Of a stretch of DNA of 64,000 bases, positions 38,464 through 52,358 are shown piece after piece. Numbering within the stretch: position 1 is the stretch's first letter; each line of letters starts with the position of its first letter. Below the pieces are notes generated by a model, which saw only the letters and a program-made list of their open reading frames with translations, ran no database searches and was not told where the DNA came from. The translations under genes and the position numbers were made by a program. Source of the stretch: Antedon mediterranea (taxonomy: Eukaryota > Echinodermata > Crinoidea > Comatulida > Antedonidae); contig NC_092680.1 of assembly GCF_964355755.1 (NCBI RefSeq), positions 15,849,001-15,913,000 on the forward strand, in the 5' to 3' direction.

Positions 38464-39219
38464 AAATAATGCAGTGAAAGATTTTTGTTTTGGTTAAACG
38501 TTAATAACCATATGCTTACCCGTCACAACGTCATCACTAATATTTATACAATGATATCGTAATGGTTTGTAAAATGAATGCCCTAGTTTTATGAAATACC
38601 CAAATGTGTAAATCACAAAATCGAAGTTAGGCCTGATATTTTCTTGCTTGGTCATGTTAAAACTTGCTAACATATAACAAAAGAGTCGTTTCATCCCCGT
38701 TGACTGATATCTTAATCAGCCTAAAGCAGCCATGACCTTCTGATAATGTTCTTTACACCTTACATGATTTGCATTTTATTCGTGCAATCATGATGTATTA
38801 GTTTTAAAATAAAAAATGAAATAAGAGAGTTGTGTATTATTATTTCTGGTATCGAACTCTTTACATATCTTCAAAGCTAATTATTAAATTACATTAACTT
38901 TATTTTGAAATTAGGAACAATAAATTGTTAGTGCACTAAAATATAATAAATTAAAAAGCCTATCAAATATTCCATTCGTCCGGTTTATTGTCTGAATAGT
39001 TCTCTTGAGTCAAAATAATTCAGGCAGTCTGATTTATTGTTTAGATAGGGAGTCTTGTTGAGTCATACACAATTCCACCGTATATCTATTATTGATATCT
39101 AAACTAGTATATGTCTGTGCAAATAAAACTTATACCATTCTTAAATGTATTCATGGGATACTTTAGTTCCGACGGTAGCCATATTAAAGGTTCTACTGTA
39201 GATTAAATTCAATCTTTTA

Positions 39220-39735
39220 AAATAAAACATTTCAACCGTCTATTTTTATTTTAAAGTGCTTGCCATACACAAGGTACATATTGAATGAGAGATACGTCTT
39301 ATGCCATGTTTTATTTAGGTGTAATGCATTAGGATGATAATTAAAACACTTTATATTAAAACATTTCAACCGCCTATTTTTATTTTAAAGTGCTTGTCAT
39401 AATAAGGTACATCTTGAATGAGAGAAATGCCTTATGCCATGTTTTATTTAGGTGTTATGCATTAGGATGATAATTTAAAAACTTTATATTAACACTTTTC
39501 AACCGCCTATTTTTATTTTAAAGTGCTTGTCATAATAAGGTACATCTTGAATGAGAGAAATGCCTTATGCCATGTTTTATTTGTGTCATGCAATAGGATG
39601 ATAATTAAACTTTATATTAAAACTTTTCAACCGCCTATTTTTATTTTAAAGTGCTTGTCATAAGGGACATCTTGAATGAGACAAATGCCTTATGCCATGT
39701 TTTATTTAGGTGTCATGCATTTAATGATGGTAATT
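39220..39735. repeat. Tandem repeat, four units of ~128-134 bp
   Basis: TTTCAACCG(C/T)CTATTTTTATTTTAAAG recurs at about 39231, 39365, 39498 and 39626, each followed by the GCTTGTCAT and TTATGCCATGTTTTATTT blocks. The first unit is the most diverged; the later ones share small deletions. No coding capacity. Confidence 0.9.
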
Positions 39736-42700
39736 AAAGAAGAGGTGCATTCTCAGTATCATCAATATTTAACTGTAATACTATTTGTCAAACCAATTTC
39801 ATCAATTTAAACGAAAGTGTAATTATTAGTATGTCTATATTGTTAATAACAATGTCAAAGATTACAATAATATTATTTTGACACTGAAAGTAGATATTAA
39901 CTCAATTGATGTGGTGTCATCTGCAATTTGACAAAATTAATATTGATAATGATGTCTGTTTGAACACAATAATAGCAATTTAATAAACAAAATAAAGTGA
40001 TTTAATAATTGTTGTTATAGCAAGGACGGTGAGCTATTAACAGTCCTTGTGTATGGTGTGAAGTCAAAGTTATTTTGTGGGTGAAATCGACCTGAATTAT
40101 GAATTATGTGTTAACGTAAAATGTCATAATATGCAATGTTGAACTTGACATTGAAGGTTATTTAAGTTGGTTTAACGTGTTTTAGAGTTGTGTAGTAGTC
40201 GCTAGGCGCGTGGCCCATTACATCATAATTTGTACAAGGTTTTGAAATTCTTCAAAACGATCCATACATAAATATTTATAAATAGTATACAGTTCACAGT
40301 TTTATTGAAAATAATATCGAGTAGTACTTTTGAGTTCATATGGTGTCCGGTAGAAAATAACTTAGTTAAATGGCATCCGGCCGTCCGTAGAGGGCCTAAT
40401 TCGAATTTCCTCTGTTTCCAGTTAAGCTTGAGGACCAGTATAAATACATTTACCTTTCAATTATCTGTAATAGAGTTTACCGAATAAAATAGGCCTTCAA
40501 ATGAGGAAATCGAAGACAATGGTTAAATAATATTTTGCAATAAAAGAAATCCCCATTATGGTTAGAAAATACTGCGCAATATGATATAAAAAAAAAAAAA
40601 ACACAAAAAACGTTTTCTTTTTGTTTGTATTTTTTAATAAATAAATTTCAATTCTGTGTGTACTAGCTGTTTGCTAAGCTGATATAATTATACTCTTCCT
40701 TAATTAGGTAAGTTATCAGCATAGCATTGCCTATACACATGTATATCAACCACGGTTCGCTCTATCTTTTTTAACATACAGGTACACTGTAACAAAAACC
40801 TGAAAAGGGTATCCTACTTAATAAATACACCTGTTAGATACTTCTTGTTGGATTAAGTATTTACAAAAAAAAAAAAAGATTTTACAGTGTTGTAAACATA
40901 TGGTACGTATAACAGTGCTTGGTTTTTATTTTTATATATTTCAAAAAAGAAACGAAGATTAATATTGTGTTGTGAATCAGTAGAAAAATGTAAAATCACA
41001 CGTTCGCTATGATAAATAGGAAACAATATACTTAATACATAAAATGCAATATCATCGTCCGATGTACTTAGCATACTATTCATTTGAAATAATTCCGACA
41101 AGAGGTAATTCGAAGAATGCCGATTAGAATGATGACTTTATCAATATTTGTGTAATCTGATAATTAATTGATGATAAAAATTAGTATTTATAGTGTAAAT
41201 ATTGTGCTAACTATATTGTGTAGTCATATCAATCTATTAACGATCAGCCAAAAATAAAAGACAGCAATTGATCATCAATTATCAATCTCATTACAAAGAA
41301 ATGATTAAAGACTACAGTATTAATATATTTTTCAATCAAATTTTTCTTTTTACTTTTGTTGTATTGAAAGGAAACAAGTCATACCATGTCTATACCAGTC
41401 TATAGATAATCTTTCTCTCGCTATTATTTTAGATTCATTGAATGGAGAGAATGTTCCATTCGTTGAAAGTTTGAATGTTGTTTGACTCTGTCTAGTTCAA
41501 TAGAACATTAGATCTTTCAACTCATAAACTATTCTCAACATCCAACTTATAAACATTAATTATTATATAATTAATACATAGATGATCAACATCTTGAAAT
41601 TTTATAATAAAATGTTATACAATAATCAATTATCGATGTTATTGTGTCTATAGTAGAAACTAGCAAAGAAAACTATTGTGCGTATAGTATATTTACTGCG
41701 GACAGCACATTAAACAAAATGTGAATATACAATATTAGGATTAATAGAAGAAAAAAAAAAGAATTTAGTATTATAATGAAATTGTTACAAGGACTGTTAC
41801 TGATATTCATAAACACCTGATAAAAATGATGATGATCTGGTAGCATTGGCACATCACTTTTTTTCCAAAACTAATGACATTATTTATTTCTATCTGTCTT
41901 TTATTATTAAATTGCACTCGTTCTGCTGTTTGGAAAGATGGCCACCTCATACATACAACCAACACCGGTAGTAACTAATAGACCTATAAAATCTTTCTCA
42001 CACTTTTGTCAAACACCCTTGACTTGTTTAATTTGATATAGATATTTTAAACTTGTTCAATTTATTTAAATGCATTCGGATTTATATAACAATTGTCTCA
42101 GTATTTTTATGGCAACCATGAGATTGTTTAACAAAATGTGAATCTAATCGTTCTCTTCTTTTTACTCGAAATTAGGGATTATTCCCCACTATTAAGAGCC
42201 AACCACATATCAGCATACTAAAAAACGACTACAACATTGTTTTCTTTATACACTGCCTGAAACTTTTTATGAAAACACGAGCGAATTCTAGTTTGTAAAA
42301 TATATATACATGTTTGGAGTTTGCATTACAAAATGTAATAACGTTTGCTAGTGTAAAATATAGGCTTAATGATAAAATCAGTATAATGATGAAAGACAGA
42401 GGCAGAGGGAATCAGATGATCACATAAAGGATACACTCTTTCTTCCTCCGGCAAATCGTACCCACGGGGATCAGTCCTTCTCCTTGTGGCTGGTCCCCGT
42501 ACGAGGAACATACTGTACTTCTACAGCATATTCATTAGGCATCAAATTAATTAATTAATAAAAACTCCTAAAATCACACTGTTTTAATAACATTGCTTAA
42601 CATTAACATTTGTTTTAGTTATTTGTAGTACAATGCTCCTTGAAAATTGTTTGATAAGGAAGGCGCAATATAAAATGGTTTATGTGTGTAAAAGAATAGT

Positions 42701-44583
42701 GTATCGCATTAGGTCCCCCGCTTACATCAAGTGTAATGATAAGAATACAAAAAAATAACTTAAAGAATGTAATGTTTACTTATCATATTGAATAGTTATT
42801 TTCTTGTTACGTTGTTTGAATGTGATTGAATATACAAATGTAAAAGGGAAATATAATTGAATAATACGACCCAATATTATATACTTTCTTTAAAGCAGGA
42901 TGATAAAAATAATTTTAAAAGTGGAAATTAAAGTAATTCAGAACTTCAGATTAGTACGAAAAAACGTATAGTTGATATTTTATTAGAGATATCTTGTTTC
43001 CTTTACTTGCATAAGCCAACTAAAAATAAAAAGCAATATATTTGTAGGATTATTATTTAATTACTCTGGGAAACGTTTAATTCAAGTAAATAGTTAATAA
43101 CGATATCCTCTACGGTAAATTAGTATAGATGCATTAAATCGAATGAGACAGTGCCTTTAGGTAAACTTTCAATGTGTGTGTGTTTTTTTTCCCAATACTA
43201 TTAATTTACAGAATAATGCAATTGACAAAACTACATTTTTAACGTGTAACTTATGATTACGCCTCTTCAAAGTAAAACTTATATTTCTTGGCAAAATAAT
43301 TAATTGCATTCAGGTTTATTTTTAGGTATATTATTGGATTATTCAAACTTAAGCGAAATATTGTCCTTAAACAATACTTATCTTACTTTGCTAAGCCATA
43401 TAGTATTTTACTTAAAAAATTCCTTTCAGGTACATTAATTTAGTTATTAAGAGAATTTAAGTGTAAAAGTTCACCAAACATGTCATTAAATTTTTTCTTA
43501 AACCGTCTGATTTTATACTATTATTAACATTGGTTTTAGTTTCCTTTTTAATTTCTATATTAAAACAGGAACGAGACATGACGTCATAGAGTTTCAATCG
43601 ACATGAGGATAGAAAAGTACCTATATTAATAATATAATATAAGTAATATATTTCGAATTTATTATAATTGATATAGTTAAATAGAACTAATCTTAATTTG
43701 TAGACCTTAACACTATCGTATTTATTTAGATGAGAATACACACAATGAAAAAACAGTAGCAGCCACGTAAGCATCAAAATGACGTTTAACATTATCAAAC
43801 ATGACAGGGGCAAGAACAACATATTGTCACATGTCATAAACAAAATTTGTCTAATTTTATGACCATAATACTACAGGAAGTTATACATCAAAACATTAAT
43901 GAAATTGGAAACACATTTTAATTATCTACCGTCAACATTTTCTCCAAAGTCATTCTCTTCTCACACCTAACTTGTGAATTTTAATTTCCGATGAAAAGCA
44001 GATTCTCTATTTAGTTCTTAGGCAATACTAGGTCACTATTATTATTAGGTTTAAAATCGTTATTTTCAATGAAGCATAATAAGTTCGGGTAAAATAATAG
44101 AAAACATACTAGTATATCCATCCTTGGTAAACAGCTGTTATTTAAGGAAAGAAGCAAACATGATGAATCATTCTACTACTAGAAAGTATATAAATAGGTT
44201 CAGAGTATAAACGATCATTTTTGACACATTTAAAAGAAACGAAATGAATGTATGAATACAAATTCAATGTTCATATAGTTTATATTAAAATGGACAACAA
44301 AAATGAACTCAAAATGTGAAAGTAAATAGTCAAAGAGCAAACTGCCGAACTTTAAGAAAACACTTTTTTTTTGTCCAAAATTATTGGTAAAGTAGACGCA
44401 AAGTAAATTTTCAAATATAAATGTTAGTATAAATCGAGTGACGACAAAAAAGTGTGAGTTGATCTCATAATTTTCAAATACAAAATTAGGCAAAATTTTG
44501 CTATAAAAACAAGTAATACTGTTTTCAGTTATTTAATTCAAGCTGCTGTTACCGTTATAGCGTGAATCGACAGAAAATGAAAA
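39736..44583. other. AT-rich intergenic spacer
   Basis: No gene seen. A less AT-rich patch at about 42400-42510 (minus frame RGPATRRRTDPRGYDLPEEE) may be an old repeat fragment. Homopolymer A and T runs are frequent. Confidence 0.5.
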
Positions 44584-46170
44584 CATAGACTCGTCTGTGT
44601 AGTAGGCATATGATGTTTGTGTAGTAAACTAAGGCATGTATGTGTATGAGGTTTAAACATAATGTCTGTGTAGTAGGCCTAAGCATGTCTGTATAGTAAG
44701 TTTAAGCCTGTTTGTTTAGTAGGCCCTTTGGCGATAGTAGTCTTTGACAGCAATAGCTTGTAATAACAATTACCCACCCAATTGTGGTTATAATTGTTGA
44801 TATAGTGCTAAAATAAATTGAAATAAATTTTGAGTTTGACAAGATTACGTTAGTGATGGACATTAGTATGTTCGGGCGTATCATTATCATCATAATTTTA
44901 CAGCAACAAGCAAAACTGTTACAACTAACGACAGAGTGTAGGCCCTGTTATTGAAATATTTGGGATATATTGTTAATTTAAAAACTTACACAAATAAACT
45001 TATTGTGTTCCAATGATATACTTATTAAATGAATTATATAACTTGTATACTTTAAGGTAGTAAACTAATGTAAAATATATTTTAAACGAAATTCATTTTT
45101 CTATAATGTATTAATATCATCGAGAAATAAAATATGTATCAATTCGAGGAAGTTAAAAGTACGCCCTCTAATTGAAAACAAATTAGATGTATTGTTCGGC
45201 ATAATAGAGGGCGAACTAACGACATTGAATGGCAGATTTGTTTATGGGTTATTTATAAAATTGTCAATCGTTAATTTCATAAAAAATGTTCAATACACAT
45301 TATTTAAAAAGATAAAGATTGATTTATTTTAGCGTCCAATTTCAATAAAAACATTCTTATTTTTATTCCTTAAAGACAATACAAACATAACATAAAACGT
45401 GAAAGTGGAGCACTAAGGAGAAACAAAAGCTGTCAAAGACTACTATCGCCAAAGGGCCTACTAAACAAACAGGCTTAAACTTACTATACAGACATTTTTT
45501 TTTAAATTTATTTATTTATTTTTTTATTTCATTTCATCACATACATAATACAAAATTAATATATAAAGGCAACGTAATTATTAAAACGATATAATACTCT
45601 CTCAAAAATAAAAGAGTAATGAAATTAAAGAAAAAAAAATAATAATGTATCGCAAAAATACACTTAATAATAATCATTTTGCTAATAATATGGTTGCCTT
45701 GTATTTTTGGTAAATGTGAAATAAATGATTATAATTAAGTAATTGTTTTTTGATTTTGCAACTAAATATGTACCACTTTGTAATTAAAATTAAAATGTTT
45801 GCATCACTGTGTGTTTTTCCAAAACCAAAACATATACTTTCTTTGGTGATAATTAAGTTATTGTTGATATTTCGATACATATATTGTTTTACATTTTCCC
45901 AAATTTTCTCTACCAGATCACATTCAAAGAACATATGTAGCAGTGTTTCCTGCTTTTCCTTGCAAAAACTACACATTGGTGAATCGACCTTTGACATCTT
46001 AAAGAGCATTGTATTTGTATAAATTATACGATGAATAAATTTAAATTGAACATTTTTTAGCTTAGTGTCATTTGTACAGGCGTGTAAATTTGAGAAAAGG
46101 TTTTTCCAATTAAGTTTGTTGTCAAACTCCTTTTCCCATTTGGATTCAATTCCAATTGGCTCTTCAATAT

Positions 46171-46988
46171 TTTTAGTCGCGTGGAAGCGACTCTATAGTT
46201 CACTATGTCGGTCGGTCGGTCTGTCTGTCGGTCTGTCTGTCAGTCTGTCTGTCTGTCGGTCCGGTATCACTATGCGTTTTATCGCTTTCTGACCTTATCT
46301 TGATATCAGTTTAATCTAGCTAGGTCAATTTTTCACAGTATATTCCTTATGGCCAGGAATCAATGTGGTTAAGTTTTCACGGTGCGCAATAAAAAATTAC
46401 GCGGTCTACGCACGATTTAACGAAATCACGTTTGTAATCATATCTTCACAACCATGAATCACAATTAAATAAAATTTGGTACTCATAAATTTCAGGGCAT
46501 AAATCATCATATGGCAATACAATTACGTGCGTAGCGCATGTAACGCATGCGTACGCGCGCTTAACATTTTCAAAATTTATTTTCGATGAAATAAGAGTAC
46601 ATTTCAGGCAATTTTAAGCGTTTACAAAATTGCCATGAGTGCGCATATTTTTGCGCGCGCACTGCGCGTTAAATGTTAGTGCGCACTCTTTTTGCCCGAT
46701 TTCTGTTTTCTTGACTTACTTTTCAACTCGAAATTACGTTATACGAGCACGTCGAAAGTGACAGGCTACGCACGTGTAAATTTAAAAAAAATAAATGTTT
46801 TTAAACATTTCAACATTTTTAAACATGTTCAGTAATTTCGGTCAGTATAGTTCACTATGTCGGTCGGTCGATCTCTCTGTCTGTCTGTCTGTCTGTCTGT
46901 CGGTCTGTCGGTCTGTCTGTCGGTCTGTCTGTCGGTCCGGTATCACTATGCATTGTAGCACGCGACTTAATGGCTGTTGGCCTTGTTT
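46171..46988 (+). mobile_element. CGGT/hairpin repeat, long copy D nested in the LINE
   Basis: Begins TTTTAGTCGCGTGGAAGCGA and ends TGGCTGTTGGCCTTGTTT. The block from TAGTTCACTATGTCGG through (CGGT/CTGT)n to CCGGTATCACTATGC occurs twice, at about 46194-46274 and 46847-46952, with ~570 nt of less AT-rich, GCGC-containing sequence between. It interrupts the LINE, and AATAT is found at both edges as a possible short target duplication. Confidence 0.75.
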
Positions 46989-47471
46989 AATATAATGTGT
47001 TTATAGATATAATGACAATTTCTCGTTTTCACAGAAATGAATGTCTGTAATTTGGATTCAACTTCATTAGTTGTGTTTATACCTTGTTCAATTAATTTCT
47101 GTTTCCAGAGCTTTGGAATTGAATTTACAATCTGGTGATATAATAAGAAGTCTGGTTTAAAATTATATTTTTGGTTAAATTCGTCTAGTTCTAATATTTT
47201 CCCTTCTTTGTTCACGATATCTTTTACATAGTTTACATTTTTAACCAACCAATTGTTTTCAACTTTAAATTCTCTTTTATCAAAACATGAGTTGTTCCAT
47301 AAAGATTGATTTAAGATGTCCTCTATCGTATACGGTTCTACAAAATTGTATTCACTCCACGCAGAGAGTATATCTTTATAGAACCTTTCAAATTGTTTTA
47401 ATATTTTTGAAGATTTAGAAAAGTTGGTTTCGAAAACAATATTTCCTCCAACCTCTTTAATCGTACTTTTT

Positions 47472-48137
47472 GAAAACACTTTCCACTTGGATTGATTTCC
47501 ATCAAGATATCTTTTCACCCAACATGATTTGAGAGATGTAGTAACTCTTAATATGGGGAATTTTTAACCCTCCTTCGTCAAAATTGTTAAGCATGACTTT
47601 TCTTTTGACTTTATCGGGTTTTCCGTTCCATATAAATTTAAAAATTTTACTTTGAATATCTTGAAGGAAACAATCGGGTGGGTCTGGTAAATTTGAGAAA
47701 ACATACGTGAATATCGGGAGAAACAGTGACTTAATAATAGTTGCTTTTCCAAACAAAGTAAGTGAGCGTTGTTTCCACATATTTAATACTTGTTCAGCAT
47801 TTTGAAAAACACTTTCCACTTGGATTGATTTCCATCAAGATATCTTTTCACCCAACATGATTTGAGAGATGTAGTAACTCTTAATATGGGGAATTTTTAA
47901 CCCTCCTTCGTCAAAATTGTTAAGCATGACTTTTCTTTTGACTTTATCGGGTTTTCCGTTCCATATAAATTTAAAAATTTTACTTTGAATATCTTGAAGG
48001 AAACAATCGGGTGGGTCTGGTAAATTTGAGAAAACATACGTGAACATCGGGAGAAACAGTGACTTAATAATAGTTGCTTTTCCAAACAAAGTAAGTGAGC
48101 GTTGTTTCCACATATTTAATACTTGTTCAGCATTTTT
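47472..48137. repeat. 333-bp tandem direct duplication within the LINE
   Basis: Two adjacent copies (about 47472-47804 and 47805-48137) with exactly 333 bp between matching bases; the TTCCACTTGG word starts at 47481 and 47814. I saw one substitution (GTGAATATCGG versus GTGAACATCGG) and a small A-run difference. 333 is a multiple of 3. Confidence 0.93.
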
Positions 48138-49384
48138 TGCCTTATCTGGAAAATTGAGTCTGAAAATATCATTAAAATTACAAGATATATCAACACCCAA
48201 GTATTTTACTGGGCCTTTGGTCCATGAAATACTTTTCTCAGATGGCGTTTTATAGTCGCAGTTTCTTAACGATCCTATTCTCATAATGTTACTTTTTTCA
48301 GAATTAATTCTGAGTCCAGAATATATAGAAAATTCATCCAGTATATCTATAATCGGTTTAATTGAGTTTTGGTCTTTGAGAAAAAACACAGTGTCATCTG
48401 CAAATTGGCTAATTCTTATGTCTACATTATTGTACTCTATACCTTTAAATGTGTCTGATTGACGTACCATGTTACCTAGTGTTTCTGCACAAATTATAAA
48501 AAGATATAGGGATAAGGGACATCCTTGACGCAGGCCTCGTTTTAAATTGAAGAATTTTGATGTTACCCCGTTATTTATAACGCAACTAACAATGTCTTTA
48601 TATAATATTTTTATCCAATTTATCATATTTTTACCAAAGCCAAATCTCTATCATATCAAGGAAGTCCCATTTCACCTTATCGAAAGCCTTTTCGAAATCT
48701 ACAAAAAAATAGTAAGTTTGGCTTGTTGTGCATTTCTGCATATTCTATTACATCATAGACTAATCTTATGTTTTCTCCAATATATCTGCCTTTAAGAAAG
48801 CCCGTTTGATCAGGATTAATTACTGATGGCAGCACACATTTTAAACGAGTCGCAATGGCTTTTGCTAAAATTTTATAATCCACATTTAAAAGCGAGATGG
48901 GACGCCAGTTTTTAAATAATAGCGGAGATTTATCTTTTTTCGGTATAAGTGATATCACCCCTCGTTTCTGGGAGATACTTAAAAACCCGGATTGGAAAGA
49001 ATAATGGTAAGCGTTAATTAGCGTATCTTTTATATCATTTTAAAATAGTTTATAAAACTCGGCAGGAAAACCATCTGTCCCAGGGGTTTTATTGTTATCC
49101 ATCGCCTTTAATGCTTCTAAACTACTATACAGACATGCTTAGGCCTACTACACAGACATTATATTTAAACCTTATACACATACATGCCTTAGTTTACTAC
49201 ACAAACATCATATGCCTACTACACAGACGAGCCTATGCCCACTTATACATAAAAGGCAATATGTCTAGAAAAAATCACAAAGCACACATGGAATATGGTA
49301 CTCCTCAAATGGCCTAAATTGTCAATTACAAGTAATCTGGTTCTGAATATATCGCAGTCATCCAATAAAAGTGATAAGCTTATT

Positions 49385-49475
49385 GAGCATAGTCTACACT
49401 ATCACACTTTATGTGACAAAAGATATATGATGTGCCCATCCGTATGGACATGATGATGCTAGTGTAGACAAGTCC
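49385..49475. mobile_element. Foldback MITE, partial copy
   Basis: AGTCTACACTATCACACTTT, ATGTGACAAAA and GATGTGCCCAT occur in the order of the 30902 element, ending GTGTAGACA. The interior of the right arm is lost. Confidence 0.6.
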
Positions 49476-52257
49476 TATTTCTAAAGCCTATTCGAACACT
49501 TCAATCATTGATCATTGGCCAGGCATTCTTATTTAAATCATATGCATTAAAGCAGAATTGACCACACACATTTTTTGCATGTGGTTAAACGAGAATAAAA
49601 AAAGTTTAACAACGAGATTGAACACCTTTGTGTTAAATACATTTTGTGAAAAAAAAATATACAAATGAGTAAGAAATTAATAAAGAAGGACATCGTTTTG
49701 TACTCCAGCGCCCTCTTTTGTTTTGATATGTTTCAAGCGTCCAATTGCATTTTTTAAAATTACAGTATGCTGCCCTCAATAGAATAAAATAAAAAATAAA
49801 CACACACAAACATAAACAAACCCTAGACTAAATAGACTGAGATACTACACTATGATAACAATATTTTGAGAACTAATAAGCAAGAATTTTGAAAAATGCA
49901 AACACCATTTAATTGTGAGAACACGTCTCCGATAATCATTAAAACATTTTTTAAATGTTCATTTTTCCAATTTGCGTGGTTCCTATCAAAAACTGAATTC
50001 GTTTAGGATGGGTAACCTGTATACAAATTTTTGAACCAAAATATCTCTAACAGATGCTACTAATTGTATGGGTGAAACATTTGTTATGTTAAAAATGTTT
50101 CCAGTAGTTGGCACGAGATTACAAAAACGACTACACTGTACCATAGTGCACTGGACACACTAATGGATTGAATATTAGGATGCATACAAATCCACGTATG
50201 CTCAGTCAAATGCTAACACTGGCCTATTTTGAAACCATTAAAAATCACGTGATTCTAATTTACTATATGTTATTTCCTTAAAACAGAAAAACAGAAATGT
50301 TATTCAACACTTAAACATGTTATGTAATGTTGTTTAATTTCCAAGCGCCGAAAGAGTTATTTAACGAAACCATCACGATATCATTATGACTAAGTAACGA
50401 TAGTATTTGCATACATATTGTTGAGAAATTCAACATTATTCCATTGAATATCGAATAACATTTGAGTTTTCTGCAATTACGTCTTAACTGGGGTACAAAA
50501 CAACTGCATTTAATACTGTTATATATAACTGTAATATATTTTATAGAGGTGTAAATACTAAGAAAAAAACGAATCATTAATTCATTGAAAACTATTTAAA
50601 TCATTAGCTTTAAACCAAACATAGTTGATTGTGGGTTGGGGGGTTGGGGGTTTAAAATATAATGTTATTTTATTCATTCTTAAATTTAATAAATCTATAC
50701 TATAATACATCAGTTATTCTGCCCATGCAATACATGTAATTGAGTCATCTTACGACATATGTAACAATTGAATCTAATAAACCATTAGTTGACCACGAGG
50801 AAGGATGGGCACTGATACAATAATTATAATTTCCAAATGTGATGTGCGACAGTGCCAATCACAATGGGATCAACAACCCTAGACCTATGCATATCATGTG
50901 AAGTACCCATGCAGCAGTGAAGAGTCACTGAGGTTATATTATTCCATAGTAACTTTCGAAAAGTAAGGTCAATGTCAGTCAGTTCCTGCCTGACACAAAT
51001 AGTCTATTTTATCTATTATAAAAATATATCTATAACCTAATAACTTTTACTCGATATAGACCGATTATAGCACTATTAGTCGCATTGAAAGAGTAAAGAT
51101 AATGAAAACAAAATACGTATACAACAGTACAAGTGTATCCTAAAAAACATGGACATGTTTATGAAATCAGATTTTGAATAAGCCATTTTGTAAGTTAATC
51201 ATCAGTAGGAAAAAAACAACAACACTTATAAATACAAAACAAACGGTTAAATCCAACCAAAAACCCATTTAACTATTGTTTGCTTTGAATTAAGTGAATA
51301 ACTATTATGGGACATCAAAATCGCATATTCAACAAACAAATTTGAAAAAAAATGTCAGGAAGAAAATATATTTTTACGGTAACATTTTAGTAAATGAGTA
51401 CTTTATAACGGACAATTTAATTTTGAAAGATTATAGAAGTAAAATATCTAAAGACACCAAAGCTAGTTCAAATTAGATGAGTTTCCCATGAAATAAAAAA
51501 TGAATAAATGTCCCTAATAAACAATAATACACGTATTTATTCATTCATGTTTTTATTTCATGAGATAAATGCATCGGTTATTAAATTTGGTACGCATTAC
51601 CGAATTTCCAAATAAGGAAAATACAAGATAGATCTAACATCCTGTCTGCCGTCAGAAGTGACCCTTAGCTGTATTAGTGTGTAAGGTTTGTCTGACTGCC
51701 ACAAGAAGCCATTAATTTCCTATCTTGTAATGAACAGGATAAAGATTCTGTGGCTTGGGTTAATGAAATAATACATTAGTAGGAAAGTCGCATTTAGAAT
51801 TAATTCTCAGAAGATCAAAACAGAGCAAAAAACAGTAAAGAAAATGAAACACATTCTACTTGAAAACCTGCAGATTAATAATGAGACCTAGATTATGTTA
51901 ACGTCATCGTCAATCTTGTTTTATGATTTATAATAGGTGTTCTTAAAGTGTTCGAACATTTGGTTTGTTAATTAAATCATTTTAACAGAGTAATCACGGT
52001 TTTCTGACATTTATCAATAGAGACGGATAATTATTAATTTCATTAACAGTTTTGAAACTAAAAACACAGTATCTTCACGTTAATTAAGAACTTCCCTTGA
52101 AACCGATACAACGTGAATGGAAAGAATGAGTGATGGTCTATTATTATGGCTAACATGCTTCGTTGACATCTGATGTTCACCAGTTCAATAGTTAAATATT
52201 ACAAGATAAAGAGCTATAACAATTATAAAACAAATATCGCTATGTTTTGTATGCTTT

Positions 52258-52358
52258 GAGCTACATCTACACTATCAAACTAGTTTGATAAAAAAAATGT
52301 GATGTGCCAAATATGGTAGTGATCATCATCGTGTCCATACATAGTCAAATCACATAAA
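52258..52358. mobile_element. Foldback MITE, left-end copy
   Basis: GAGCTACATCTACACTATCA, an AAAAAAATGTGATGTGCC block and AATATGGTAGTGAT follow the 30902 element closely, but the right terminal arm is missing. Confidence 0.6.

Larger units (their letters stand above)
45674..49120 (-). pseudogene. LINE reverse-transcriptase ORF, broken
   Basis: Conserved blocks are spread over several frames. A stop lies just after the PAEFYKLF block, a frameshift sits near 48680 just before the expected DFEKAFD motif, and a stop separates 48677-48958 from the main 263-codon piece (47835-48626) carrying GLRQGCPLS and FADD. A 333-bp direct duplication and the nested CGGT element at 46171-46988 break the 3' half. 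The copy cannot encode an active polymerase. Confidence 0.88.
45496..49122 (-). mobile_element. 5'-truncated LINE insertion with 14-bp target-site duplication
   Basis: The sequence TACTATACAGACAT occurs immediately left (45482-45495) and right (49123-49136). Directly inside the left copy the + strand is T-rich, which is the A-rich 3' tail of a minus-strand element. The coding content reads from right to left: a reverse-transcriptase N-part (NKTPGTDGF, NWRPISLLN), a catalytic FADD near 48390, a thumb and C-terminal region, and a Cys-rich CSFC...HMFFEC end near 45900. No endonuclease domain is present. The style resembles L1/Tx1-type LINEs. Confidence 0.9.
44584..49237. mobile_element. Foldback element with 168-bp inverted arms, split by a LINE
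   Basis: The left arm 44584-44751 is matched in reverse complement by 45430-45495 plus 49137-49237, with only a few mismatches over about 167 bp. Removing the LINE at 45496-49122 and one copy of its target duplication leaves an element of about 1.0 kb. Outer ends read TA-GACTCGTCTGTG and CACAGACGAGCC-TA, so a TA target site as in Tc1/mariner-type elements is possible. The ~680-bp interior shows no transposase, so it is non-autonomous. Confidence 0.85.
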
